Shown: piece by piece, positions 8,433 through 17,353 of the stretch
How the letters are laid out: every line of letters begins with the position of its first letter
How positions within the stretch are numbered: position 1 is the first letter of the stretch
Assembly: GCF_002005425.1 (NCBI RefSeq)
Contig: NZ_CP019704.1
Span: 558,001-622,000 of the forward strand
Length of the DNA stretch: 64,000 nt
Direction: 5' to 3'
Source: Polaribacter sp. BM10
Lineage (GTDB): Bacteria > Bacteroidota > Bacteroidia > Flavobacteriales > Flavobacteriaceae
Made by a program: the position numbers and the translations under genes
Notes under the pieces: model-generated
The model's database searches: none
What the model saw: the letters and a program-made list of their open reading frames with translations, nothing else
What the model was told of the DNA's origin: nothing

Positions 8433-10157
8433 TTACTTCTTTTTTTCTAGTTGTTTGATATAATAAGAAGGATTCAGTTCAGTTTCTTTAAAGAAGGCTT
8501 TCGAAAATGTTTCTGCATTTTTAAAACCAACCTCCTTAGCAATTGCATTAATACTAAATTTACGAATGGTAGCATCTTTTTCTAATAAATCTAAGGCATA
8601 ATCAATTCTCAATTTTCGTAAGTACGTAGAAAAATTACAACCTTTTTTCTGATTGATCACCTTAGAAAGATAATTAGAATTTGTTTCTAATTCTTTTGCA
8701 AGTGTGCTTAGGGTAAGCTTACTATTTGTAAAGTTTTCTGGCTGTTGTTCAAAAGAATCTAACTTAGCAAGCAATTCTGTAATAATAGTTTCTGGTAAGT
8801 TTTTCTGAGTATTTGTATTAGAGTTTACTGAATTTTCAACTTCTTTTTTATTCTTTAATTTGAGCGTAAGTTTTTCAAATTGTTGTTCTTGTTTTTTTCG
8901 TTTTCTAAATTGGTATAGAAACAATATAAATGATAGAATTAAAACTATCACAATATAAATTCGTGATTTCTTGTAAAAAGAAACTTCATTATTTAATTCT
9001 GAAATAATTTTTTGTTTCTCGGCAATTAATTTTGGTCTGTCGTATTCTTCTGTAAATGTTTTAGAGAGGTTTTTTCCAACAGACGCTTGAATACTATCAA
9101 CAAAAATTTGTTTTTCAATATATTTAAGCTGGTTTTTTAAATCTCCTTTATCCTTATAATGATGAGAAATATAGTTAAAACTATTTTTAACCTTTTTAGA
9201 AGGTATTTTAGTTGTAATATATAATGAGTCTACTAAAAAATGATATTTTAAAGCATTTTTCTCATTGTTCAGTTTTTCATAAGATTTCGCAATGTAACTA
9301 TAACAAAGAGATAAATTCCTATAGTTTTCATCAATTATTAAGTAGGGAATTGACTTTTTAATATTTAAAATAGTTTTTTTGTAAGCACCATTTTCAAAAA
9401 AACATCTTCCTTTTAGGTAATAGCAATAACCTTTTAAGAAATTGTCATTTTTTTCATAAGCAAACTCTATTGCTTTATTTATAAAAATATTACTAGAATC
9501 AATTTTTTTTAACTTAGCGTATAATATGGATATATTCATTAATACAGCACTATGTTTATTATCAGAAACTTTATTTTTATTATTTATGTAGTATTGATTA
9601 CACTCTAATAAGATTTTAAGAGACTCTAAATTTTTTTGATCAAAGTTTTTAAGTGTACTTATTCTAATTTTAAGAAGATAATTTAAACTATCATTTTTAT
9701 TTTTTTTTAAATTAGATGATGCTAAAATATAATTTTTTAAAGAGACATTGAACAATTCATTATTAAAGAATAAATTTCCTTTTTTTAAAAATGCATAAGT
9801 GGGATACATTTTATTTGGATTCAATTTAGTTTTACTAATTAAAGAGTCTAAATAATTTATATAAATAGAATCATTTTTATAAACTTCACTTAAATAATAC
9901 TTCCCGTCAATAGCATTTACAGTATCTTTTTCCTTGAGCGCTTTATTAAAATAAAAATGGGCAAACTTTTTAGCTTTTAAGGAATCCGTAAATTTATATT
10001 CATAATATTTATCACTTAATTCATCAAACGTATAATTTTCAATATTTTTAGAATCCTGGGCAATTGTATTAAAACTGCCAAGAAACAAAAGGAATGATGT
10101 TATGTGTAAAACTATTTTCAAAGGAGTGTTTTTTCTTTTTTCAATACGAAAATACAT
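8433..10157 (-). CDS. Membrane-spanning TPR sensor with AraC-type HTH, paralogue 2
   Basis: The length (574 residues) and domain order are the same as in the flanking copies: export signal, TPR-like helical sensor, one membrane helix (KSRIYIVIVLILSFILFLYQF) and a C-terminal AraC-type DNA-binding domain. The first 50 or so residues and the last 230 are close to identical to its neighbours. The middle (about 115-340) is strongly diverged but keeps the same TPR-like skeleton. Copy-specific residues near the membrane (SRIYIVIV, QQFEKL, NTQKNLPE) separate it from paralogues 1 and 3. The gene starts exactly 1778 bases after the same point in paralogue 1. Confidence 0.85.
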   Translation of the reverse strand: MYFRIEKRKNTPLKIVLHITSFLLFLGSFNTIAQDSKNIENYTFDELSDKYYEYKFTDSLKAKKFAHFYFNKALKEKDTVNAIDGKYYLSEVYKNDSIYINYLDSLISKTKLNPNKMYPTYAFLKKGNLFFNNELFNVSLKNYILASSNLKKNKNDSLNYLLKIRISTLKNFDQKNLESLKILLECNQYYINNKNKVSDNKHSAVLMNISILYAKLKKIDSSNIFINKAIEFAYEKNDNFLKGYCYYLKGRCFFENGAYKKTILNIKKSIPYLIIDENYRNLSLCYSYIAKSYEKLNNEKNALKYHFLVDSLYITTKIPSKKVKNSFNYISHHYKDKGDLKNQLKYIEKQIFVDSIQASVGKNLSKTFTEEYDRPKLIAEKQKIISELNNEVSFYKKSRIYIVIVLILSFILFLYQFRKRKKQEQQFEKLTLKLKNKKEVENSVNSNTNTQKNLPETIITELLAKLDSFEQQPENFTNSKLTLSTLAKELETNSNYLSKVINQKKGCNFSTYLRKLRIDYALDLLEKDATIRKFSINAIAKEVGFKNAETFSKAFFKETELNPSYYIKQLEKKK

Positions 10158-10210
10158 TTTTATTTATTTTCGTAAATAAGTGCTTAATTTTTAAGTTTAT
10201 ATTAAAAACA
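10158..10210. repeat. 53-bp spacer identical to 8380-8432
   Basis: This is the second copy of the duplicated spacer of the regulator array. It precedes paralogue 2 on the minus strand. The region upstream of paralogue 3 is different, so the duplicated unit ends here. Confidence 0.85.
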
Positions 10211-11917
10211 TTACTTCTTTTTTTCTAGTTGTTTGATATAAAAAGAAGGATTCAGTTCAGTTTCTTTAAAGAAAGCTTTCGAAAATGTTTCTGCATTTTT
10301 AAAACCGACTTCCTTCGCAATTGCATCGATACTAAATTTACGAATGGTAGCATCTTTTTCTAATAAATCTAGGGCATAATCAATTCTCAATTTTCTTAAG
10401 TACGTAGAAAAATTACAACCTTTTTTCTGATTGATAACTTTAGAAAGATAATTAGAATTTGTTTCTAATTCTTTAGCAAGTATACTCAGGGTAAGCTTAT
10501 TATTTGTAAAGTTTTCTGGCTGTTTTTCAAAAGAATCTAACTTAGCAAGCAATTCTGTAATAATAGTTTCGGGTAAGGTTTTCTGAACATTCGTATTAGA
10601 GTTTACTGAATTGTCAACTACTTTTTTATTTTTTAATTTGAGCGTAAGCTTATCAAATTTTTGTTCTTGTTTTTTTCGTTTTCTAAATTGATACAAGAAT
10701 AATATAAATGATAGAATTAAAATTAGCGCTATAACAATTCGTGATTTCTTGTAAAAAGAAACTTCGTTGCTTAATTCTGATATGATTTTTTGTTTTTCAG
10801 CAATTAATTTTGGTCTGTCGTACTCTTCAGTAAATGTTTTAGAGAGGTTTTTATTTCTAACATTTAATATACTATCGACTTTTAAATATTTATTAATGTA
10901 TTTGAGTTGATTTTTTAAGTCTTTTTTTTCTTTATAATAGTTAGCTAAATACTCATAGCTATATTTTTGTGATAAGTGAGTAATCTTGGTTTTTGTATAA
11001 AGAGAGTCGATTAATAAGTTGTATTTTAATGACTTCTTGTTATTTTTTAATTTAAAATATGATTTGGCTATGTAATTATATGAGTTAGATAAAATATTAA
11101 AATTTTCATCTTTAATTATATTAGGTAGAGATTTTTTTAGGTTTTTTATTGCGGACAAATATTTTTCTTGATAATACTCTATTTCACCTATTCGATAATG
11201 ACAGTAACTAATATACTTTAAATGGTTATTTTTCTTGGCTATCTTATATGCTTCTTTAGCAAAGTAAATAGCTGAATCATTTTTCTTAAGAGAAATATAT
11301 TCTTTAGAAATATTTAATAATAAGGTGCAGTTAAAATTAAAATTACTTAATTCTGGTTTTTTCTTATAAAAATTAAAAATCGTTATATAAATATCTTTTG
11401 CTTTTTTATAGTCTCTATTTCTAGATGCTAGCATAGCTATTCTTTGCTTTATGTGATACTTTAAACTATCATTTTTTGATGAGTTGATATATTCTAAAGC
11501 AAGAAGATAATTTTTTAATGATTTATTATCTATTGATTTTAGAATGTAATATGTTCCTTTACATGCATATAAATATGCAGGAAACATATTGTTAGGTTTC
11601 TTTTTAGTTAAAGTTATTAAGCTATCTATAAAACTTAGGTAAATGTTATCGTTGTTATAAACTTCACTCAAATAAGACTTACCGTCTATTGCTTGAACTG
11701 TATCTTTTTCCTTGACCGCTTTATTAAAATAAAAATTGGCAAACTTTTTAGCCTTTAAAGAATCTGTAAATTTATATTCATAATATTTATCACTTAATTC
11801 ATCAAACGTGTAGTTTTCAATATTTTTAGAATTCTGGGCAATTGTGTTAAAGCTAACAACAAATACTAGAAGTGATACGAACTTAGAAATGTGCAATTTT
11901 TTAATATTTTTTAGCAA
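10211..11917 (-). CDS. Membrane-spanning TPR sensor with AraC-type HTH, paralogue 3
   Basis: This 568-residue protein has the same architecture as the two copies that follow it, but a different leader (MLKNIKKLHISKFVSLLVFV) and a different upstream region. It is first in transcription order. The TPR-like sensor (about 65-345) is again diverged. From KYLKVDSILNVR (about 345) to the end, through the membrane helix SRIVIALILILSFILF and the HTH domain, it is nearly the same as paralogue 1. The predicted role is an envelope-sensing transcription regulator. Whether the copies are co-transcribed is unclear: each has about 53 bases of spacer and no visible terminator. Confidence 0.85.
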   Translation of the reverse strand: MLKNIKKLHISKFVSLLVFVVSFNTIAQNSKNIENYTFDELSDKYYEYKFTDSLKAKKFANFYFNKAVKEKDTVQAIDGKSYLSEVYNNDNIYLSFIDSLITLTKKKPNNMFPAYLYACKGTYYILKSIDNKSLKNYLLALEYINSSKNDSLKYHIKQRIAMLASRNRDYKKAKDIYITIFNFYKKKPELSNFNFNCTLLLNISKEYISLKKNDSAIYFAKEAYKIAKKNNHLKYISYCHYRIGEIEYYQEKYLSAIKNLKKSLPNIIKDENFNILSNSYNYIAKSYFKLKNNKKSLKYNLLIDSLYTKTKITHLSQKYSYEYLANYYKEKKDLKNQLKYINKYLKVDSILNVRNKNLSKTFTEEYDRPKLIAEKQKIISELSNEVSFYKKSRIVIALILILSFILFLYQFRKRKKQEQKFDKLTLKLKNKKVVDNSVNSNTNVQKTLPETIITELLAKLDSFEKQPENFTNNKLTLSILAKELETNSNYLSKVINQKKGCNFSTYLRKLRIDYALDLLEKDATIRKFSIDAIAKEVGFKNAETFSKAFFKETELNPSFYIKQLEKKK

Positions 11918-12221
11918 AAATACTTAATTTATCACATAATTTTAATGAAATTTTATTCAGTTAGCTATCAAGTAATTAAAGTTCCCATTTGCACCTAGCA
12001 TGTCTTAATTCATGAATTCCGACTTGCTTCATTAGAATTTCCTTTCAAAAAAAAATACATTTACACCGAAGAGTAATTGAAGAAGGGTTTATTATCGAAC
12101 TTAGATAATTAAAAGGGAAAATTTACATGAAAAAGAAATATTCGAACCCTTCTTTTACTTTCGCTTTTAAGTTGTCTATTGTATTAAAAAAAATTACTTT
12201 TGCTAAAACAAAAACAACAGA
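11918..12221. other. 304-bp divergent intergenic region
   Basis: This region separates the regulator array (minus) from the transketolase gene (plus). It holds a good promoter for the latter (12172-12202), a near-consensus -7 box TACATTTA just before 12060, and a 10-bp inverted repeat (12080-12089 with 12145-12154) followed by a short T run. No convincing protein-coding frame is present. A 50-codon ORF from 12127 starts upstream of the promoter and overlaps the next gene, so it is not called. Confidence 0.6.
12172..12202 (+). promoter_or_regulatory. Bacteroidota-type promoter of the transketolase gene
   Basis: TTG at 12172-12174 is followed after 20 bases by TACTTTTG at 12195-12202. This is a full match to the TTG-N(17-23)-TAnnTTTG promoter of this phylum, 19 bases upstream of the start codon. 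Confidence 0.65.
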
Positions 12222-13067
12222 ATGCCAACAACACAACAATTACAAGATTTTACACAACAGGTTCGTAGAGATATATTAAGAATGGTGCACAAAGTAAATT
12301 CTGGTCACCCAGGAGGTTCTTTAGGATGTGCAGAGTTTATTACTTGCTTATATCAAGAAGTAATGGACTATTCTACAGATTTTAAAATGGACGGTGTAAA
12401 TGAAGATTTATTCTTTTTATCTAACGGTCATATCTCACCTGTATTTTACAGTGTTTTGGCTCATAGTGGTTTCTTTCCTGTAGAAGAGTTAAATACTTTT
12501 AGATTACTAGACTCTAGATTACAAGGGCATCCAACAACACACGAAGGTTTACCTGGTGTGCGTATTGCATCTGGTTCTTTAGGGCAAGGTTTATCTGTAG
12601 GTATTGGTGCTGCAGAAGCAAAAAAACTAAACAACGATTCTAAAATTGTATATACTTTACACGGTGATGGTGAATTGCAAGAAGGTCAGAACTGGGAGGC
12701 AATAATGTATGCATCAGCAAAAAAAGTAGACAATATAATAGCAACTATAGATTTAAACGGAAAGCAGATTGATGGTGCTACAGACGATGTTTTAAACATG
12801 GGAAGTATTAGAGCTAAATTTGAAGCTTTTGGTTGGGACGTGTTAGATGTTAAAGAAGGTAATGATATCGAAGCAATTTTAGCAGGTTTAGCAGAAGCAA
12901 AAGCTTTAACCGGTAAAGGAAAACCTGTTTGTATATTGTTACATACAGAAATGGGGAACGGTGTAGACTTTATGATGCACACTCATGCGTGGCATGGTAA
13001 AGCACCAAGTGACGAGCAATTGGAAACTGCATTAGCTCAAAATCCAGCAACTTTAGGAGATTACTAA
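12222..13067 (+). CDS. Transketolase, N-terminal (thiamine-diphosphate-binding) subunit
   Basis: This 281-residue protein corresponds to the first domain of transketolase, which moves two-carbon ketol units in the pentose phosphate pathway. It shows VNSGHPGGSLGCAEF (about 25-39), LSNGHISP, ASGSLGQGLSVGIGAA, and the ThDP/Mg signature HGDGELQEGQNWEA with the expected GDG...N spacing. In split transketolases a second gene of about 310 residues supplies the pyrimidine-binding and C-terminal domains and normally follows directly. Here the gene is followed by a terminator and bshA, so the partner must be encoded elsewhere. It has its own consensus promoter. Confidence 0.93.
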   Translation: MPTTQQLQDFTQQVRRDILRMVHKVNSGHPGGSLGCAEFITCLYQEVMDYSTDFKMDGVNEDLFFLSNGHISPVFYSVLAHSGFFPVEELNTFRLLDSRLQGHPTTHEGLPGVRIASGSLGQGLSVGIGAAEAKKLNNDSKIVYTLHGDGELQEGQNWEAIMYASAKKVDNIIATIDLNGKQIDGATDDVLNMGSIRAKFEAFGWDVLDVKEGNDIEAILAGLAEAKALTGKGKPVCILLHTEMGNGVDFMMHTHAWHGKAPSDEQLETALAQNPATLGDY

Positions 13068-13092
13068 TCATTTACTATTATTATAAATCACA

Positions 13093-13133
13093 AAAAGAGT
13101 TTTTCATGCATTTGAAAAACTCTTTTATATTTT
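13093..13133 (+). terminator. Intrinsic terminator after the transketolase subunit
   Basis: The arms AAAGAGTTTTTCA (13094-13106) and TGAAAAACTCTTT (13113-13125) pair fully and are followed by a TTATATTTTT tract. Confidence 0.85.
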
Positions 13134-13209
13134 TATTTAGAATAATAGTGTAAGATTAAAAGTATCTTTACAACTAAGAATTTAATTTTTTAACCTTTTT
13201 AGAAATTAC

Positions 13210-14337
13210 ATGAAAATAGGTATTGTTTGTTATCCAACCTTCGGAGGAAGTGGAGTAGTAGCTACAGAATTAGGTATGGCATTGGCTAATAAAGGACATG
13301 AGGTTCATTTTATAACATATAATCAACCAGTTCGTTTAGATTTTTTATCTCACAATCTACATTTTCACCAAGTTGTTATCGAAGAATATCCTCTTTTCGA
13401 ATATCAACCCTATGAGTTGGCGTTGTCAAGTAAAATGGTAGAAGTCGTAAGAAAACACGATTTAGAAGTTTTACATGTACATTATGCAATTCCGCATGCG
13501 TATGCTGCATATATGGCAAAGCAAATGTTAAAAGAAAAAGGTTTAGATGTGCGTGTAGTTACTACATTACATGGTACAGATATCACTTTGGTTGGTAGTC
13601 ATCCAACCTATAAAACAGCCGTAGAATTCAGTATTAATAATTCTGATGTAGTTACTTCTGTTTCTAACAATTTAAAAGATACTACCAATAAGTTATTCAA
13701 TATTACAAAAGATATAAAAGTAATTTACAACTTTATTGATGTAGAAAAGTACGACAATGCACATAAAGAAGAATGTAAAAGAATTGCTTTGGCACAACCA
13801 AACGAAAGAATCTTTACGCATGTTAGTAATTTTAGACCTGTAAAAAGGGTAGAAGATGTAATTAAGGTTTTTGCCGCAGTAAGAAAGGAAATTCCTTCTA
13901 AATTATTAATGATTGGTGAAGGGCCAGAAAGAGCAAAAGCAGAAAAATTAGTAAAAGATTTAAAAATTACTAATGATGTCTTCTTTTTAGGAAATAGCAC
14001 AGAAGTTGCTAAAATTTTATGTTATACAGATGTGTTTTTATTACCATCACAAACAGAAAGTTTTGGTTTGGCAGCATTAGAAGCAATGGCGGCAGGTACA
14101 GCTGTTATTTCTACCAATACAGGCGGATTGCCAGAAGTAAACATTCATGGCCAAACAGGATACTTAAGTAATTTAGGAGATGTAGAAGACATGGCTAAAA
14201 ACGCCATTTCAATTGTTAAAGACGATGCAACTTTAGAGCAGTTTAAACAAAATGCAAAAGCACATACCAAACAATTTTCTTTAGATAGTATTTTACCAGT
14301 GTACGAAGAAATATACAAGTCTTGTTATAAAAAGTAA
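13210..14337 (+). CDS. bshA: N-acetyl-alpha-D-glucosaminyl L-malate synthase BshA
   Basis: This 375-residue GT4-family glycosyltransferase makes GlcNAc-malate from UDP-GlcNAc and L-malate, the first step of bacillithiol synthesis, in the cytoplasm. The start MKIGIVCYPTFGGSGVVATE is diagnostic for BshA. TLHGTDITLVG follows in the acceptor domain. HVSNFRPVKRVEDV opens the GT-B C-terminal domain, and LPSQTESFGLAALEAMA contains the EX7E-type sugar-nucleotide motif. The length is typical. It is monocistronic between two terminators. bshB and bshC are not in this window. Confidence 0.95.
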   Translation: MKIGIVCYPTFGGSGVVATELGMALANKGHEVHFITYNQPVRLDFLSHNLHFHQVVIEEYPLFEYQPYELALSSKMVEVVRKHDLEVLHVHYAIPHAYAAYMAKQMLKEKGLDVRVVTTLHGTDITLVGSHPTYKTAVEFSINNSDVVTSVSNNLKDTTNKLFNITKDIKVIYNFIDVEKYDNAHKEECKRIALAQPNERIFTHVSNFRPVKRVEDVIKVFAAVRKEIPSKLLMIGEGPERAKAEKLVKDLKITNDVFFLGNSTEVAKILCYTDVFLLPSQTESFGLAALEAMAAGTAVISTNTGGLPEVNIHGQTGYLSNLGDVEDMAKNAISIVKDDATLEQFKQNAKAHTKQFSLDSILPVYEEIYKSCYKK

Positions 14338-14351
14338 CACTTAAACTTTAT

Positions 14352-14388
14352 AAAAAAAGCTCAAACAATATGTTTGAGCTTTTTTTAT
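14352..14388. terminator. Bidirectional terminator between bshA and the DUF937 gene
   Basis: A-rich and T-rich flanks surround a perfect stem (AGCTCAAACA / TGTTTGAGCT) with a three-base loop. The A7 on one side and T7 on the other allow it to work for both converging genes. Confidence 0.88.
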
Positions 14389-14407
14389 ATCTAAAAATGT
14401 AGAAAAC

Positions 14408-15043
14408 TTATTTTCCAAAAAGACCACCTAACATTCCTCCAAGGCCACCTTTACTCTTATTTCCTCCTAAAACCATTCCTGCAACATCATCAATTACACT
14501 CCCGTCACCATCAGCATCTAAAATTTTCTCTAAAAAGCTTTGATCGTTGTTCGCAGAACTACCACCTAGCAAACCACCTAAAAGACCTGTTAAATCTCCA
14601 GAATTGCTAATATTTTGTTCTTGTTTTTGTTTACCTAAAACACCCATTAAAATTGGTGCAGCAACTTTTAAGATATTTCCTACAGAACTAGCATCTAAAC
14701 CAGATTTCTGACTAATTACTTGTTCTACACCTTGTTGTTTACTACCTAAAATATGACCTAAAATACCAGCACCATCTTGTTTCACAGACTCATCAACACC
14801 ACCTTCAAATAAACCACTTAAGTTGTTTAAAATACTACCATCATGTTTACCTGTTAAAGCTCCCATTAAACCAGCTGCACCTTCAGGAGAAGAAGCGTTT
14901 CTTTCCATTGCTTTCATTAAAACGGGTAAAGCCATTGTTAATGCACTTCCTGTTTTACTTGTATCGTTACCTGTAGAACCTGCTACACCAGAAACAATTT
15001 GTTTTCCTAAATCACTGTTTAATAAGTCTAATATACCTGACAT
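14408..15043 (-). CDS. DUF937 family protein
   Basis: This 211-residue cytoplasmic protein matches DUF937 by its opening MSGILDLLNSDLGKQIVSGV, the ALTMALPVLMKAMERN segment, and repeated Gly-Leu-rich helical stretches (LTGLLGGLLGG, GGLGGMLGGLFGK at the end). The biochemical role of the family is unknown. Residues 176-182 (DADGDGS) form an EF-hand or dockerin-like Ca-binding loop just before the C-terminal glycine region. No signal peptide or membrane helix is visible. It is a single gene facing away from the symporter. Confidence 0.85.
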   Translation of the reverse strand: MSGILDLLNSDLGKQIVSGVAGSTGNDTSKTGSALTMALPVLMKAMERNASSPEGAAGLMGALTGKHDGSILNNLSGLFEGGVDESVKQDGAGILGHILGSKQQGVEQVISQKSGLDASSVGNILKVAAPILMGVLGKQKQEQNISNSGDLTGLLGGLLGGSSANNDQSFLEKILDADGDGSVIDDVAGMVLGGNKSKGGLGGMLGGLFGK

Positions 15044-15166
15044 TTTTATGTTTTTAATAATTAATATGAATGTTTTCTAAAAATATGACACAATATACAA
15101 ATAAAGTCACTTAAATTTTTAATTATTTTTTTATCTTTCACAACTAAAATAATTTTAAACAAATAG

Positions 15167-16495
15167 ATGAAGAAACTAGCATTACACTGGAAGATTTTAA
15201 TAGGAATGGTTGTAGGTATCCTTTTTGGATTGTTAATGACAACAGTAGACGGTGGTTCTACTTTTGTTGCCAATTGGATAAATCCTTTTGGAAGCATTTT
15301 TGTAAAATTATTAAAGTTAATTGCAGTTCCTTTAATTATAGCTTCTTTGGTGAAGGGAATTTCAGACTTAAAAGACATTTCTAAGTTTAAAAATATTGGT
15401 TTAAAAACAATCGGTATCTATATTTTTACAACAGTTATAGCGATTACCATTGGTTTATTGTTGGTTAATATTGTGAAGCCAGGTGATGGTATATCAGAAG
15501 AAACTATTACAAAATTAACAGAAACATATGCCAACAGTGGAGGTGTGCAAGCAAAAATTGCAGAAGCTTCAAAACAAAAAAGTAGCGGGCCTTTACAGTT
15601 TTTAGTAGACATGGTGCCAGATAATGCAATGAAAGCTATGAGTAACAACAAATCGATGTTACAAGTAATTTTCTTCACAATATTTTTAGGAATCTCTATG
15701 CTTTTAATAGGAGAAAAAAGATCGAAGCCTTTAAAAGATTTTTTCGATTCTTTAAATGAAGTTGTTTTAAAGATGGTCGATTTAATTATGTTATTTGCGC
15801 CAATTGCAGTATTTGCTTTATTGTCTAATGTAGTGGTGTCTTCTAATGATCCAGATTTATTAATTGCACTTTTAAAGTATGCAGCAACCGTTGTTGGTGG
15901 TTTATTTTTATTGGTTATTTTTTACATGATTTTGGTAAAAGTGTTTACAAAAAAGAATCCTTTTTGGTTCTTAAAACAATTAAGTCCGGCGCAATTATTG
16001 GCGTTTTCTACAAGTTCTAGTGCAGCTACTTTACCTGTAACTATGGAGCGTGTAGAAGAGCACATTGGTGTAGATAAAGAAGTATCTAGTTTTGTTTTAC
16101 CGGTTGGTGCTACCATTAATATGGATGGAACCTCTTTATATCAAGCAGTTGCAGCAGTTTTTATTGCACAAGCACTTGGATTCGATTTAACGTTTGTAGA
16201 TCAATTAACAATTATAATTACAGCTTTATTAGCTTCTATTGGTTCTGCGGCAGTTCCTGGTGCAGGTATGGTAATGTTGGTAATTGTATTAGAATCGGTT
16301 AATTTTCCGGCAGACAAATTAGCCATTGGTTTGGCATTAATTTTTGCGGTAGATAGGCCTTTAGATATGTGTAGAACCGTAATAAATGTTACCGGAGATG
16401 CAACTGTTGCCTCTTTAGTTGCCAAATCTGTTGGTAAATTACACGACAATCCAACACCAAAAAACTGGGACGATCATTACGACGAAGTAAAATAA
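15167..16495 (+). CDS. Dicarboxylate/amino acid:cation symporter (DAACS family)
   Basis: This 442-residue inner-membrane transporter of the GltP/DctA type couples uptake of glutamate, aspartate or C4-dicarboxylates to Na+ or H+. Features are the N-terminal helix KILIGMVVGILFG, the serine-rich re-entrant loop STSSSAATLPVTM (about 282-294), and the helix 7/8 motif NMDGTSLYQAVAAVF. A late NVTGDATVA supplies the conserved Asp and Asn near the substrate site. The substrate cannot be fixed from sequence. The next gene begins 12 bases downstream, suggesting an operon with the sulfurtransferase and TerB-like genes. Confidence 0.93.
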   Translation: MKKLALHWKILIGMVVGILFGLLMTTVDGGSTFVANWINPFGSIFVKLLKLIAVPLIIASLVKGISDLKDISKFKNIGLKTIGIYIFTTVIAITIGLLLVNIVKPGDGISEETITKLTETYANSGGVQAKIAEASKQKSSGPLQFLVDMVPDNAMKAMSNNKSMLQVIFFTIFLGISMLLIGEKRSKPLKDFFDSLNEVVLKMVDLIMLFAPIAVFALLSNVVVSSNDPDLLIALLKYAATVVGGLFLLVIFYMILVKVFTKKNPFWFLKQLSPAQLLAFSTSSSAATLPVTMERVEEHIGVDKEVSSFVLPVGATINMDGTSLYQAVAAVFIAQALGFDLTFVDQLTIIITALLASIGSAAVPGAGMVMLVIVLESVNFPADKLAIGLALIFAVDRPLDMCRTVINVTGDATVASLVAKSVGKLHDNPTPKNWDDHYDEVK

Positions 16496-16507
16496 TACGT
16501 CTACAAA

Positions 16508-17353
16508 ATGTCTTTAAAAATAACAAAACCGTTAGTAACTGTAGATTGGTTGTACAAGCATATAAATGATACAAATCTTGTCGTTTTAGACTGTACAATA
16601 CCCAAAGTGACGGATGTTGATACAACACACATTGCAAAGAAATGTATTAAAGGTGCCCTGTTTTTTGATTTAAAAAAGACTTTTTCAGATCAAAATGCAA
16701 CGTTACCAAATACAGTTTTAACGGCAGAAGTATTTGAAAGAAAAGCTCAAGAATTAGGTATAAATAACAATTCTGTAATAATTTGTTATGATGATTTAGG
16801 CATTTATAGTGCGCCAAGAGTTTGGTGGATGTTTCAGCTAATGGGGTTTCAAAACATAGCGGTTTTAGATGGTGGTTTGCCAGAATGGAATGCTAACAAC
16901 TATCCTACTGTTGCTAACTATTCTATTAAAAGTGATAAAGGGAACTTTACAGTCGATTTTAAGCCAAATAAACTTAAAAATACAGCAGCAGTTTATAAAG
17001 CAATGTCTAACGACACCAGTGTTATTATAGACGCTCGTTCAGAAGAAAGATTTTTAGGAACAGCGCCAGAACCTAGACCAGAATTATCTAGCGGACATAT
17101 TCCGAATTCTATAAATATTCCATTCAAATTTGTGTTAGAAAACAGAAAAATGAAATCTTTTGATGATTTATTTAAAATTTTTACTAAATTTGAAAACGAA
17201 AATGAAATCATATTTACCTGTGGATCAGGTATAACGGCTTCAATTTTAGCCTTAGCAGCAGCAGTTTTAGAAATTAAAAATACAGCTGTTTACGATGGTT
17301 CTTGGACGGAATGGGCTAGTAATGGTAATTTACCAATTGTAAAAGAAGTATGA
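16508..17353 (+). CDS. Thiosulfate / 3-mercaptopyruvate sulfurtransferase, two rhodanese domains
   Basis: This 281-residue protein has two tandem rhodanese domains. The first is inactive. The second carries the catalytic Cys238 in TCGSGITAS. The CG(S/T)GVTA-type loop is characteristic of mercaptopyruvate sulfurtransferases (SseA-like) rather than CRKGVT thiosulfate rhodaneses. Other landmarks are YDDLGIYSAPRVWWMF, VLDGGLPEW, and PELSSGHIPNSINIPF. It transfers sulfane sulfur to cyanide or thiol acceptors. The stop codon overlaps the next start (ATGA at 17350-17353), so the TerB-like gene is translationally coupled. Confidence 0.92.
   Translation: MSLKITKPLVTVDWLYKHINDTNLVVLDCTIPKVTDVDTTHIAKKCIKGALFFDLKKTFSDQNATLPNTVLTAEVFERKAQELGINNNSVIICYDDLGIYSAPRVWWMFQLMGFQNIAVLDGGLPEWNANNYPTVANYSIKSDKGNFTVDFKPNKLKNTAAVYKAMSNDTSVIIDARSEERFLGTAPEPRPELSSGHIPNSINIPFKFVLENRKMKSFDDLFKIFTKFENENEIIFTCGSGITASILALAAAVLEIKNTAVYDGSWTEWASNGNLPIVKEV

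Noticed and set aside
12127..12279. 50-codon ORF starting MKKKYSNPSF
   Set aside because: It starts upstream of a strong promoter, overlaps the transketolase start out of frame and has no recognisable features.
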